64,000 nucleotides of DNA, from positions 5,907,090-5,971,089 of the forward strand of contig OX419345.1 in the NCBI GenBank assembly GCA_948470475.1, in the 5' to 3' direction. Position 1 is the stretch's first letter; each line of letters opens with the position of its first letter. Below are positions 1-12,400 of this stretch, piece after piece. The translations under genes and the position numbers were made by a program. The notes below the pieces were generated by a model. The model was not told the DNA's origin. It saw nothing but the letters and a program-made list of their open reading frames with translations, and searched no databases. The DNA comes from Galaxea fascicularis. Taxonomy: Eukaryota; Cnidaria; Anthozoa; Scleractinia; Euphylliidae.

Positions 1-54
1 TGTGCTCTATGACCGTATTTATCTTGGATGGAAATAATTCGTCTCAGACGAGTT

Positions 55-242
55 ATACATCTTATTCCAAAGTGGCTCCCATTCTAACATTCTTTTGTTT
101 TTATTCAAATTAGCCCTTAATTGTTGCCTCGTTCGTAAGAGTAAAATTCAAAAGAATATTTACCTTGAACGAGGCAACAAGGGCTAATTTGAATAAAAAC
201 TAAAGAATATTACGATGGGAGCCATTTTGGAATAAGGTGTAT
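55..242. repeat. Long imperfect hairpin, MITE-like
   Basis: Arms at 55-134 and 167-242 are near-perfect reverse complements (for example AATTAGCCCTT against AAGGGCTAATT, and GTTGCCTCGTTC against GAACGAGGCAAC), separated by a 32-nt loop. This is the form of a palindromic non-autonomous DNA element. No target duplication is clear because the left flank is at the window edge. Confidence 0.75.
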
Positions 243-561
243 GCATTTGTTCAAGGTATACACGGAGACGCTTAAAACAGCAGTAGATGGAACGAACGTA
301 TGAAGAGAGAGATTGGGTACTAGAGCCCTTGCACAGGGCCCGCGAAGCAGTTCTTAAAGTGCGTGGGTCACTCCCCCACTTCAATTGAGGGGATGGGGTT
401 GACTCTAAAAATAGTTAAAACGCATCTAACTCAGTCGACTTACTCCATCAAAGTTAGGATCGAAATAGAACAATTATAAAAGTGGATGTTCAGTCCTGCG
501 AGGTCCTCCAGCTGAAGCCGATCACTATTTTGAAAAGTACTTTCTTGGAAATGCCCTTTAC
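243..561. other. Intergenic, no gene seen
   Basis: No coding potential, known repeat or regulatory site could be supported here. The short open frames look random. Confidence 0.5.
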
Positions 562-1199
562 TTAAGGTGGGGGTACGAGGTATACGTAAATTGGAGTGGA
601 ATTTTAAGGAGTTTAAAGAAGAGATTGTAGTTTGTAGAAATGTTTTGAAACACCACCAGACAGTTTTCACCCCACAAGAGCACTGCAGGGTGCTAGGGAA
701 CTGTTTTGGTGTCCGTCTACCAGTCTACTAATTTCTAACTTCAATTTCCAATTTTACACCTTCATTAAATCTTCAATATTTCCTATTTCCCTGCATTCAA
801 CGAATCCTTTGAGAAAAATTATCTCTTCCCATATATACCCAAAAGTCCCCAAAAAATTCTCAAAATTTTCCACAACATACAAGTGGTGGAACAGAGAATT
901 AACTCTAGAGTGTAAATTAAAGTGCTAATAGCAACCCATGAAAAACCCACTGGGCGTTAGGCCTAGTAAAGGGGTATCAGGGAACCACACGAGGCAAAGA
1001 AAAAATTCTTATGACCTCGGTGGGAATCGAACCCACGACCTCCGGATTAGATCTACCAGCACAACACATATATATTTCCACAACATAGCTTTGTGAGATA
1101 AGTATAGGGATTTTGGATTGCTTGAAACGCGAACGAGTTATTAACATTAAATCCATGTTAAGCGACGAAAAAACGGCGTTCATGTGTACCCCGCCTTAA
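562..1199. mobile_element. TTAA-flanked MITE copy 1, interrupted by a SINE
   Basis: Both ends carry TTAA followed by an inverted repeat: TTAAGGTGGGGGTAC on the left, and GTACCCCGCCTTAA at 1186-1199 on the right. A second copy lies at 52956-53371 with the same body. TTAA target sites are typical of piggyBac-type elements, so this is probably a non-autonomous member. Copy 1 is about 208 bp longer than copy 2 because a SINE sits inside it (880-1087). Confidence 0.75.
880..1074 (-). mobile_element. tRNA-derived SINE
   Basis: On the minus strand the head carries a tRNA-like B box (GGTTCGATTCC inside GTCGTGGGTTCGATTCCCACC) next to GTGCTGGTAGATCT. The insert is flanked by a 13-bp direct repeat, TTTCCACAACATA, at 867-879 and 1075-1087. 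The related MITE at 52956-53371 has only one copy of that motif and no insert, so the boundaries are well supported. It is not a functional tRNA gene, because the body runs on without acceptor-stem pairing. Confidence 0.8.
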
Positions 1200-1508
1200 T
1201 TAACAATTTTTTTTTTTCACAAAAAACAAGACCGCGAAGTCTACGTCCTGTCACCGTCTATTTCGCAATTAAAAAAGTCCACTTTTGCTTTGTTTAGGTT
1301 TTTGGTTTTAGTTTTGTTTGTTTGTATCGATGTAGTTTATTAATGATGCATGACAAGCATGACAACAAATTTTGGTTTCGTGCGTGAAGTCATCAAAATC
1401 CGTCATATTACCCATAAAACCTTGTAGGCGGAACTTCAGCTGCCATACTGTTGCAAAGTCATCGTCCGTAAGCTTGTCAAGTTTCACAGCTTGAAAACTG
1501 CACTCGCC
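1200..1508 (+). promoter_or_regulatory. Presumed promoter and 5' UTR of nucleoredoxin
   Basis: This is the short spacer between the TTAA MITE and the nucleoredoxin start codon. It has a poly-T run near 1207 and no clear TATA box close to the gene. Promoter function is inferred only from position. Confidence 0.35.
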
Positions 1509-4500
1509 ATGGCACAAACTGGTTTCTTTGAAAAACTCCTAGGAGAAAAGTTGATGGGAAAAAGCGAAGGTGCGAAGGCAGCGAATATTGGCGGCGAGGG
1601 AAAGACGGTAGGCTTGTACTTTTCAGCGCATTGGTGTCCGCCATGCCGCGGATTCACCCCAAAACTGGCGGAATTCTACAAGAAGCACCACGAAGACAAA
1701 AACTTCGAAATAGTTTTTGTGAGTTCTGACAAAAATGAAGCAGAATTCAAAGAGTACTTTAATGAAATGCCGTGGCTTGCCTTGCCCTTCTCCGAGCGAT
1801 CTCGCAAGGTACGTATTGCATGCGTGCAAAAAGATCAAATTGAGCTAGGGTTTTGTCGTTCAAGGATTTTAAGATTATCGATCCGTTTCCATTTTTGAAC
1901 TCTTAGTCTCCAGTATAAGGGAGAAAGGCTGAAAAAGAGTTATCATAAATTGCTCGATCGCAATGCTTCTCCTGTGAAAATACGAAACAGAACCGTCGAA
2001 ACCATCTTGTGGTCGTTCGTTGCTAAGAAATAGCAATTCAATTAATATTAACCAATGTGCTTATGCTTGATTGCCGATCACCTCTGAAAATCTGACTTGC
2101 TCCGCACAAAATTTAAATAAATCATTTATAATTTCCATTCGATTACCTGAACTTCAGAATGTAACTGTATAAAATTAACATTTGGTCTTGCTTTTCCTCG
2201 CGCTTTAATTAATTCGATGAGAAACGATTCAGCTGTTTGTTGTGAGAATATTGTATCTCCAAAGCGAATATTTTCTCATACTCATTATGAGCAATTATGA
2301 GTCAGCTTATTGTCGTGATGGTGATAACGGAAAAGTACTTCTGTCGCAAAGGCAGAAGTTTTAAAAATTTTCCGTTTTATTGAATTGCAACCGCAAGTCG
2401 ATATTCCGCTGAGCGCCATTTTGTCCTTAAGGGATTTGAAATCTTAAACCTTTAGAATTTCATATCGTTTGTGGCCGTAACAGATAACTTAATTGCTTAT
2501 TAGTGGTTGGTTTTAGTTGATGATATTATTATTGGAAGACACGATTTCGAGGCTAACTTGTCATGGTTGAAATACCTAAAGGCGTTTTTACGGTTCACCA
2601 ACAATAACGTTTTGTAATTTGTTTTGTATTAATTCAAATCCACCGAAAACAACAGCCTTGGGCAAATTCCTCACCTCAGCCTTTTCACAGTGTTAGTAAT
2701 ATGTTTGAGAAAAAAATATCCATGACATATGCTGTGTATGTGTTTGTGTGTGGGGGGGTGGGGGGGTGGGGGGATATTGGAAGGGTCAGATGAGAGGGCC
2801 CTTGGACACCTAGTGATGCCTATACAATGTTATTCCTTTCATTGATTAGGGTTAAGCACTAACAATAGTGATTAGGTTAAGCCTGAAAAATAGTGAACAG
2901 ATCAGGGCTAAGCAATGACTAGTGATTAGGGTTATGCCCCGAGAGTAGTGATTAGGGTTAAGCGCCGACTCAAATTTGGTTAGCTTTTATTTAGGGTTAG
3001 GATTATCACTATTAGTATTTAAATTGGACTCACCATTGTCAGGAAGTCCTCAGTGGTCCTATTGTAAGACGTTTAACCTTGCGGTTCTGGGTTTAACTCC
3101 CGAATATGTCATTCTTTGACAATTTCCTTTTTTACTTATTTGAGTTGAAGAGACTTAGTCTTTTGTGCAATTTCTTGAGCAGAAATTTGAAAAACTTCAT
3201 GAAATTTCATGTAAGCATAAGTGTGAAGGAAAAGGCCCTGTCGCCCATCTCTTCTAATGCTTTTTTTTTTTTAAGGTGGAGGGGGGTACAAAAAAATGGA
3301 AAACTAGCTGGTTTAACTTATTTTGGAAAGGGGTCATCCGCCAAAAAATTATTTTTGAGGGGAGTTATGTGATTGTAACTTAACCTTGGGGGGGGGGTCA
3401 TACAATTTGCAAATGACACTCCCCTAAATCTCAAATGAACAGTCCCTTATTATGTACAAAAATTGGAAAAGCTCACAAGCTTGTAGTATTGATGTACTGT
3501 TGCTAAGACCATGGAAGTGTCATTTGGGTTTGAAATAATATAATTTTTTCCAACAGGATCATCTTTCCAAGAAGTTTAAGGTGTCTGGGATTCCAACATT
3601 GGTGCTTTTAGATGGAAAAGATGGTAAAGAAATCACGAAGGAAGGTCGTGGAATGATGCTTGATGATCCAGAAGGCAAACAGTTCCCATGGAAACCCAAA
3701 AGCTTTAGTGAAATAATGATGAAAGTGAAGCTAGTCAACAACGAAAAAACAGAAAAATCTTTTAAGGAACTCTCTGGAAAGGTGTTAGGCCTCTATTTCT
3801 CTGCACACTGGGTATGTAAGAAATAATGCTAGTGGAAAATGGAATGTATCCTCCTTGATCATCATTAGAGTTTGAGTGACATTTAAGCATTTTCAAGTGA
3901 TATCCTTAAATTTTATAAGTAAAATAAACCTGTAACAGTATTGTCCTTTGTAACAAGAATGACAGGCGGTAACAGGAGCATGGTGGCTGAGTGGTTATGG
4001 TGTCAGACTTGGAGGTTCCCGGTCTTGCGGGCCAATCACAGAACAAAACAATGCAAAACCAAAAAGCAAACACTATTTTTGATGCTGAATTGAAAATTGC
4101 TCTTATGACTGCTAACAAATGAGAGATTAGTGATTTCTTTCGTTATTCTTTGGTTTTCTTTGTTTAGTGCCCACCATGTAGAAGTTTTACACCAAAGTTG
4201 GTAGAGAGCTACAACAAACTACGTGAGAAAGGCAAAGCTTTTGAGATCATCTTTGTGAGTTCAGACCGTTCAGAGGAAGGCTTCAATGAGTACTTCAAAG
4301 GCATGCCCTGGCTAGCAATCCCATTTGGTGATGAAAATGGTAAACAGTTGTCAGCGATGTTTTCAGTCCAAGGTGAGAAAAAATACGATATAATCAGGGC
4401 TTTCAATAGAAGCTGGCTGGCTACAATTTGTACCTTTGGATCTCTGGCAGCTGTGTGTCATTGAGGCAAATACTGGAAAAATATACTCTTAAAAATGGCT

Positions 4501-6996
4501 GTATCAATTGCCACAGCGGGAAGGCACCTGCTACAAATCTTATTGAAAGCCACGTATGACATTTTAGTGTCATCTGCAAAAAAAATTGTTACTTTCTCGG
4601 GCTTTCATGAGAGACAGTCAGTTGTGGCTCATGGATAACATAGTCATACGATGAGGCATCAGAGACAGTCTTATGACTCTCACTTGATTCTGTATTTATA
4701 GTTTATTCATTAAACTTGGATTAAACACTTTTGTCCTTCTCCTACTAAGTGATGTTTTTGTTGTTAGAATCTTCTGTGCCTAATGTTTGCAATTTTAAGG
4801 GGGTAGTAGAAAGGTGTTGGTTTTTCTCTGTGCAGATACCATTTACATTGTAGCGTAGGCAAGTGGAGATGTAACACAGGATCACTTGGTTTTTGTTTGA
4901 TCTTCAAACAAACTATACCTTTGTGGAGTTGGAAAATGGAAAGTTAATATGATAAAGAACACATTCAATCTGCCAAAAATGAACAAAGAAATCTTCAAAG
5001 CAACAAAAAATGGACGTCAAAATCGCATGAAGCAATAATGAAAATATATAGGGAATCACCATAGTTTGTTATTATATGGATGGATCAAGGATTTGTCTTA
5101 TCACCCAGAGAAAGAACGCAAGATGGAATAGATGGCTTATTGATCAAAACAAGTTATTTCTATCCCAATGTAATGCAAGGTTGATGTTCGAGACAAGCTA
5201 GAGAAAATAATGCAAAAGTTTGATGTTTCATCCATGAGATGGCTCACAGCAGCCTTTGATTTTTAATGGTATGACCTCTTCAGTGCAACAAAATGCAATA
5301 TGGAGTATATTATTTGTCTTTTCTTTTTTTCTAGGCATACCTGCTTTGATTCTGTTGGATGAGGAAGAGAAAGTTATCACAATGAATGGACGTAGTTGCT
5401 TTGGAAGTGATCCTTCTGGAGAGGTTAGACTTTGTTGTGACACAAAAATCAAACTAAGGAGCCAATTTTAAATAACTTCCTTCAGTTTTGTTTTACTTAT
5501 CAAGTGTCGGTTTTCACTGTCACACCATCATCAAAACCATTCAACCAATAAAGTCAAGAATCAAAGAAAAGTTACCAATGGATCTTGTCCTTCATTGTTA
5601 TGACCACTCTATTAATTATTTTTATAAAGCATTGATATTAAAAGGAGAAATTTGATGCTGTTTACTCTTAAGGTTTAAAGGATTAACAGTCAGTGTTTGC
5701 TCCCTTTGCCTTATAATATAAAAGACCATCAAAATCAAGGTTTTAATGATCCTCTTCCCCTTTGTCTTTGTTGTATTCTTATATTTTCCTTTTATGTCAC
5801 TTACCAGAATTTCCCGTGGAAACTCAAGCCTTTAAACATTCTTAATGAAATCACAGTAAATACAGTAAATGAGGAAGCCTGTCTGATTTATTTCTCAGGT
5901 TAGTATTAACAAACTTGTGTTTAGTCACAACCCTGCTTGTAAAGGAGCACTAATCTTGTTCCATTTTAAAGTTGTCCTGAATTAATCTGAAGGTCAATAT
6001 GAATGCCCTTTTAGTGTACAGAAAAGTGGAATTCCTACAGTACTTGCAAATCCAAGCAGTTACTACAGGATAGTAGTACATTAATTTGAAATATTCTGAG
6101 GAAAATGCTTTGTCAATCTTGCACGTCCTAATTAATGTGACAGGAATCTGATGTCAGTGAGTCCTTACTTTAAGTGCATATTGTTGAGGTGTACAGGCAG
6201 GCATGAATTTTTAAGAAAACAAGAGAAATGCATCTCACTCTTCAAGTGTTATAATATTTCCTTTACAATATGCCCCAAAATTTGTGCGCATACACTCTTG
6301 ATGTAGCTTGCATGCATTGCCGGATTTCATACCGTGAGGGCCTGGGTATGAGTCTGTGTATTATGGGATTAACAACACAAGACCCATATATTCTGAAAGA
6401 GTACACCAAGCTTTACAAATTCCTCAAGTTTCGTGTTAATTGGGCCAATATTGCACAAGATACGGCCATTCAAAAACTCCAAAATTTGCTAAGAAATGTA
6501 TGGATTTCTGGACATTTCCGGACAAGTGTTCGGCAATCCATACATTTGTTAGTAAATTTTTAAGTTTTTGAATGGCTGTAAAATGTAAAATCCATCAGGA
6601 CCTGAACTGTTATAGAGGTTAAGTGTTGAAAGCATTTGTGCCATAATTATTTTTCAGTTTGATATATAACTTTCACATATAACTTTTGTTTATTCGTTTA
6701 ATGTACAAGATGGTGAGGAAGACTCAATTAAGAGTGCCAAGGAAATCATCGGGCCTGTTGCAGAGCACTTTTCAAAGGAAGACTCGCCCGTCATCTTCTT
6801 CTACACCATTTGCGATGAAACCGCTGAAAGCCTGTCCGACTTTATTCAAGTTTCAGATGACAACTCACTTGTCATACTGGATATTCCCTCTCAGAAGCTG
6901 TACGAGTGTGATGATGTGTTGACCAGGGAAGGTGTAGAGAAATTTGTGAGGGATTTTGCTTCCGGTAAACTTGAAGGAAAGCAACTTAAGGGCTAG
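1509..6996 (+). CDS. nxn: Nucleoredoxin (six exons, complete)
   Basis: Exons are 1509-1808, 3557-3811, 4168-4372, 5335-5423, 5808-5898 and 6710-6996. All junctions are GT-AG, phases close, and the product is 408 residues (human NXN is about 435). The start ATG sits in GCCATGG, a strong Kozak context. Two thioredoxin-type active sites are visible: HWCPPC with cysteines 43 and 46, and a second with cysteines 186 and 189. Each is followed by the family's FVSSD, MPWLA(L/I)PF and GIP(T/A)L segments, the last bearing the cis-proline. The third, C-terminal domain (about 284-408) lacks CxxC, as in the family. Nucleoredoxin is known as a cytosolic and nuclear oxidoreductase that binds Dishevelled and regulates Wnt signalling redox-dependently. 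It converges on VPS53. Oddly, intron 2 falls exactly between Trp185 and Cys186 of the second active site. Confidence 0.95.
2744..2774 (+). repeat. G-run, possible quadruplex tract
   Basis: Within nucleoredoxin intron 1, a GT stretch leads into three consecutive runs of six or seven G separated by single T residues. This pattern can form a G-quadruplex on the plus strand. Confidence 0.5.
2843..3005 (+). repeat. Degenerate tandem repeat with TTAGGG cores
   Basis: About five imperfect units of 25-30 bp share GTGATTAGGGTTAAGC. The cores contain the animal telomere hexamer, but the spacing shows an interstitial minisatellite rather than a telomere. It lies in nucleoredoxin intron 1. Confidence 0.65.
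3975..4040 (+). mobile_element. tRNA-like SINE head fragment
   Basis: In nucleoredoxin intron 2, GGTGGCTGAGTGGTTA resembles a class II tRNA D-arm (A box). It is followed by GTCAGACTTGGAGGTTCCC, a decayed anticodon-to-B-box region. There is no foldable acceptor stem, so this is an old SINE piece and not a tRNA gene. Confidence 0.5.
5595..5695 (+). repeat. Dispersed MITE fragment (AAATTTCTCC family), copy 1
   Basis: The stretch with AAGGAGAAATTTGATGCTG ending in GGTTTAAAGGATTAAC recurs at 23220-23282 and, inverted, at 51623-51815. It lies in nucleoredoxin intron 4. Confidence 0.6.
6465..6577. repeat. Hairpin, MITE-like
   Basis: The outer arms GCCATTCAAAAACT and AGTTTTTGAATGGC pair. The inner arms AAATGTATGGATT and AATCCATACATTT also pair, around a short loop with TGGACATTTCCGGACA. 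It lies in the last nucleoredoxin intron. Confidence 0.65.
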
Positions 6997-7037
6997 ATTT
7001 CAAAGAATTTACATCAATCAAATCCACTGCACATAAA

Positions 7038-7641
7038 GGTCCTGCTATGCACAAGGTAATTATTTTCCACTCAACATGTGATTTGTCCTGGACTCAATTT
7101 AAAGACTTAATGTCACAAAAGTTCTGAACTTATTGTTAAATGACATTCACACGGTAACAATGTAAACTTCAATCAAGGTCTGGATAGTTAAATTTTATAC
7201 TTTGCTGCTTTATGCTTTGTCTAAAAGTCATACCCTTGAGAGTAGTTTGTAACAGTGGCTACATTATTTTTCATTGTATTTAGGTTTGTCAAAAACAGAA
7301 CAGAAAAATAAATGATCCATGGAATGTAAATGATTCCCAAGGCTAAACGTTTTGCTATTTCAAAGAAATACATTTTAAGGTGTCATTATCATCACGATCG
7401 CATTATTATAACCCTATTACAACATCCACCTATTACTCCTATTGCATGGAAAATTTGCGTGTAAATTTGCTGCACCACTTTCGTATAGTTTTTCACACGC
7501 ACCCTTTGCTTGTGTAAATCGTGAGCAATATGGCGGATTTACACGCATGATATGGGCAGTGCTGCAATCCCTCTGGCCAGTACTGTATTTATAAACTAAG
7601 ATATTGCTGGGTAAAATGTAATTACCTTGTGCAGTAGGACC
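7038..7641. repeat. Inverted repeat pair enclosing the nucleoredoxin 3' end
   Basis: GGTCCTGCTATGCACAAGGTAATTA at 7038-7062 is mirrored by TAATTACCTTGTGCAGTAGGACC at 7619-7641. The enclosed 600 bp includes the probable polyadenylation signal at 7307. It is probably an inserted terminal-inverted-repeat element in the 3' UTR region. Confidence 0.55.
7307..7312 (+). terminator. Probable polyadenylation signal of nucleoredoxin
   Basis: AATAAA is the first canonical hexamer after the stop codon, about 310 nt downstream. It is assigned by position only. Confidence 0.5.
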
Positions 7642-9481
7642 AGTTTAATGTGTTATTTTAATACAGCACTTACCATCATTCAGAACTGAATACTCAAACT
7701 AGTCAAGGGGCACTGTCATGGGGGTTTTGCGCTTTTCTGACCCAAACTTCACAGAAGTTGCTACTTATGATCTTTACTCATACCAAAACATTCCTTAAAA
7801 TATAGGAGAAAGATATCAATCAATTTTGTACAGGAAAAGTCATCCACTGTACATTTTTGGCCATGCCTTCAAGATGACATGCAAGAATTTGAAAAATTTT
7901 AGGCTATTTTTTTTTTTCAAAATGCAATCTATTTCCATCCTTGCCATCTGTAACAGAATACAGTATTTAGTCTCGGTGTAGTAACAAAGTCCTGAGTATA
8001 TAAACGGCTTGCTTATTTTCGCATTTTTCCTGATTTGAAGACACTTCTTAGGATCTTACAGCAGCCCAAAATAGCATGACCCTGCCTCTTTAATAATATT
8101 AATAATTATTATTATTGATAGGCACAAGAAACAGTAAGGAAATGTGTAACTGCCAATGGTTGACAACTATAAAGCCCTCGCGAATAATAAAGTAATAATT
8201 ATATTTAAGTTAAACTTTGGATTAATCACAGTCAATTGAAGCTGTCATAACAACAGTATAGATAGTGTCCAGAACTAGAATTTATAGGTCATAAACTGAA
8301 CAGTATTTTACCTTTTTGGTCTTGAGTAAGGATAATAAACGTTCTTGAGACTTAAAGGCCAATGAATCAATCATCAAAGTTTGTGAAAAATTGTTTCTGT
8401 AACAAATGTTACCTTTGCTAACACAGAAACACTTACCTTTATCTATTTTAATGTAGAAATCTAAGTTACTGGTATTTACTGCTAAATACCATCTCTATAC
8501 TTAATTTTACCCTTGCTGTGCCAAACCAGCCATTTGTATTAGTTATGGCTGAGATAGAATATTTAAATGCAGTGTATTAGTTAGAGAGAATGGCAAAACT
8601 ACATGCTTCTGTCTTGGTCAGTTCTGGCTGATGAGAAGTGCCCTACCAGGACATCATTTTACAAAACAGTCGTCTTGGTAAGAATAGACAAATTTATCAG
8701 TTGGAGGATGTTATCCAGCTATAAGACCAAATTCTCTCAAGTAATTTTCAAGGAAATGTATGGCAGCTTGAAGGGAGAATTGCTAAACAGATCTTGGGAG
8801 TTGGAAGGGTTAAGGAGCCCGGGTCGTGTCGTTTTTGTCACTAAGGAAAAACCAACTCTCTTCAACGAAATCAAGCCAAGCACTTCCCACCAGCCGCGTG
8901 TAGTAACGTATTTTTTAAGTGCACGAAAACTTTTCAAGTTCTTTATAGGAAGAGTTTTTTCTAGTTTAATCGCTTCGTGAACTGGTAGGTTTGATATAGC
9001 ATACACGGTAATTCGAAAATATTTTTAGGGTAGTTAATTCAAGCTGCCAGTACAGATGTGTAAACGGTAATGTTTTGTCATTAAAAGTGTGTGAACTGAC
9101 TCTTGGAAGCGTCATCGTTTTGGGGGAATTTCATGTATGACTTGGGTGTGGCTCCAATAAGTTTTCTGGCATACCTTTCGAAAAGAAATTGAACTGGTGA
9201 ACAGCGAGTCACACTGCACAATTTACCATCTTTAACAATTGCAGAACGACGTTAAAGTTAAGAAATGAATTGAACAATTCGCCGCCATGTGCTCCCGTAC
9301 TCCGCAAAACCTTGAAACTTTTGAAATTCCGGCGGATGTTAGACTGGCTCAGTCGAAGATGAGGCAGAAGTCGCATCTGTCGAATTTAATAACTATTGTT
9401 CTAGTCGTTGGATTCGGCACATGTGAAATGTGACGTTTAAAACGGGCCTGAGAAACAAGTCATCGCTCGTGTTTTGTTGCA
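7642..9481. other. Spacer between convergent nucleoredoxin and VPS53
   Basis: No gene is seen here. There is an AT microsatellite (TAATAATTATTATTATTG) near 8099-8118. An ATTAAA hexamer on the minus strand (plus TTTAAT at 9385-9390) could be the VPS53 poly(A) signal, about 95 nt past its stop. Confidence 0.4.
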
Positions 9482-12400
9482 CTAGAAAGGCTTTTTAATA
9501 AGTCTCTCCAGCTTCTTTATTCTACTTGATTCCTGCTCGGTTGTGGCATGGGACTGAACGATGGTGGAATCTCCAGAAGCGCTACCCGTCACAGGGGAGG
9601 GGTGACGGGAGCGGAAAAGCTCCAGCATGCTGTGCTGTTCACTACGCTTTAAGCCCTGGAGAAGGAGAAGGGAAACAAGGGCGTGAAACGGAGATAGAGA
9701 GAGAAAAAATGCTCACCCGAGCAGATGTAACGGGTCTTTTGATTTGCTGTTTCAATTAGATGTTATGTGATGATATACCGACAACACATATCACAGTCTC
9801 ACGTGGCAGTTTACGAGGCCTTCCAAGGGGTGGTCTGGTGTCACGTCGCTCTTTTACGACTCTGTCACCTGTTTAGTTGGGGACAAATGTTACTGTCGCA
9901 AAGAACACAAACAGGAATTGAACGTGAATTGTCCATGTCGCGCCTTTTCTGCCAATTTCTGTCGGTTGTCGGTGTTTTGGGAAGGGGTTGTCGCCTGTTT
10001 AAGGGGAAATCTCGCTTGTCGCTTCTACCCCTTGGAAGGCCTCGTTTACAGTTCTTCTGTGGGATGCGATCGGACGTGAGCATGTGAAGGCGCCACTGGC
10101 AGTGTTCAGGTATCAGTCCGTGTTTGATCTCACCCTCCCAACCCATGCATTAAATAAGTGCAAACCATACTATGGTAATCAGTAGTGGTGGTGATGGAAA
10201 TGGGGGGGGGGGGGTTGGTGGGTGGTAGCAACTTAGCAGTACCGGAGGTAACGGCGGGAAAAGTCGAGTAACCGATGCCAATTGCCGAAATAACCAAACT
10301 GGGGAAAGTATAGCTGCCCCGCTTTTCTAGCGCCTTATGGCTATTAAGGGCAGCCAGTACTCATTCTTTTTCTTGTATTTATTAGCTGAACTAAAACGCA
10401 ATGCTGGGTAAAAGTAAAGTTGCTGTTGTTGTAGTTGTTGTAGTAGTCGGATACCCGGCAGCAAGACCAAACTGCGAGTTATCGGGAAGTAATCCTTGTC
10501 CCAAAAATTCTCCAATCATCGGGTGTAACACATTGCCTCCACGTGCGCGAGTACAAAGAAAAACTAAAAAGACTGCATTTCAAGCAGTTACGCCTAAAAT
10601 TGCATGCAACCGGTCGTAGTAAAGTGTGTTTGTCCTAACCTTCATATCGAGTAGCTTCTGGAAATTTGATGTGTCTGTATCTTCCATAAGCTTGATGTAA
10701 TTGTCTACAAATCCCACAACAGGATCGTGAGGTGACATGACCACCTAACAATAAACAAACGACACAAAATATGCGAATCTTTGCTGACGTCATTGATTAC
10801 ATTTTACCTCATTAGCAGATATTAAACAACAAACTATAAACAAATGAACATCATAAACTGAAAGCCCGAGTCACTTTTGAGCAACAGCGAAAATATTTGT
10901 CCGATATGTTGAATACCAGCGGAGAAATTAGCTTTCACAAACTGTGAAATTTATAAAGAATTGTATGGTCAGCCATACAGTCTTTGTAAAATCTCGACAT
11001 TTTCATGGTCTGTTTTTCAAAAACCATTCATGCCCTCACGCTAAAATTTTTCCGGTGATTACTAAGTTTTGTGAAAGCTCTCAATTTGTGGTGTGCGTTT
11101 ATCTGAAGCTTATTTTGTGGTTTATTCTGATGTCTAATAATGAAGTGAAACATGTAAACAAAGATTCTCCTATATTGACCAGTGAGTGAGTGAAGTACGA
11201 TCGTCCAGGTGAGTGTAGTCATTGACTAACGTTTCCACAACCTGAGCGGAAGTCATCATCAGAGTCAAGTGATTTGTGTAACGTCAGTAGGTGGTATAAA
11301 TACCATATTTTGTATGAAGAAACGATATTTTAGAATTACAACGTCCATAAATAAAAACAAAAATTTCTGTACATTAGTGGTTTCGTTACCTTCAATATCA
11401 TTTCCGCTTTTTTCATTCCTTTGGCTACAACTTTAGTATAACTGTAAAGAAAATAGGTGAACCTGCGATTAGCAGAGAAGTAAGGTCGAAAATCATGGTT
11501 TCTTCGCCTTTTGCAAGCAACTTCTGAAAAAAAACAATGCTATAACATACCCGTTTCCAAAACTATAAATTCAAAATCTGAAAACAACGAGAAGCCAAAG
11601 AACGAAGGAAACTGAAATTCAGGTAGCAAAATAAAATTCTAACTGAAGACCCCATTTCATCCTCCTATCCACCACCCGCTCCCCTCCCCCCGCCCTCCCC
11701 CTCTCCCTAAAAAAAATACCCTGCTGGTGTCAAAGGCGGGAAAAGTTGCTCACAGTTGGATTTGACTTTTCTTGAGACTGACTGAAAACCAGCTTGTTTG
11801 TTCTTGTTGGCTAAAGCAGGCTATAGGGGTTTACCTTGCTGGGGGTTTTCTCTGAACTTTGGAGCCAATCGAGGGAAGATCTAGAAGAATTGTCTTCAAC
11901 GAGTGAGTGTCTAGTAACAGCTGGGGAGAAAAAATACAAAGAAAAATATGCATATAAGAAATCAGACCAAGATTTTAGTCCCGTTGGTGACAAGAGATCG
12001 TCGTCTTTTTAAGATATACATAGGCTTAAGTTTATAAGCATTCGCAAATAGAGTAAAACTTTATTTAAACAGGGTAAGCATTTCAGCTTAAACACTGGTA
12101 ACCACAGGGAACCTGCACCTACAAACAATACATGACATTAAGAATTAACATTACATTGAAAACTCTGACCTTAATCCCTGACCCTAACCCTAAGTGTAAG
12201 CCTTCTTTCCTTCCCCTATTTGAACTTAACCTGACCCTAACATTTGATGTTTGCGTATCACGAATATCCACTCAAGCGCTCTAAAATTTCCTTTAGGAGG
12301 GGGGTGGGGGAGGGGGGTCAATATGCCCTTGTCACGTAGTACACAATTTTGCTTATCATTAGTTCCAAGTGAATTGTGGGTAGATCCAGTCTTTTGTTGG

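Noticed and set aside
2843..3005. Telomere sequence from TTAGGG hexamers
   Set aside because: Hexamers are embedded in a longer 25-30 bp unit and are not contiguous.
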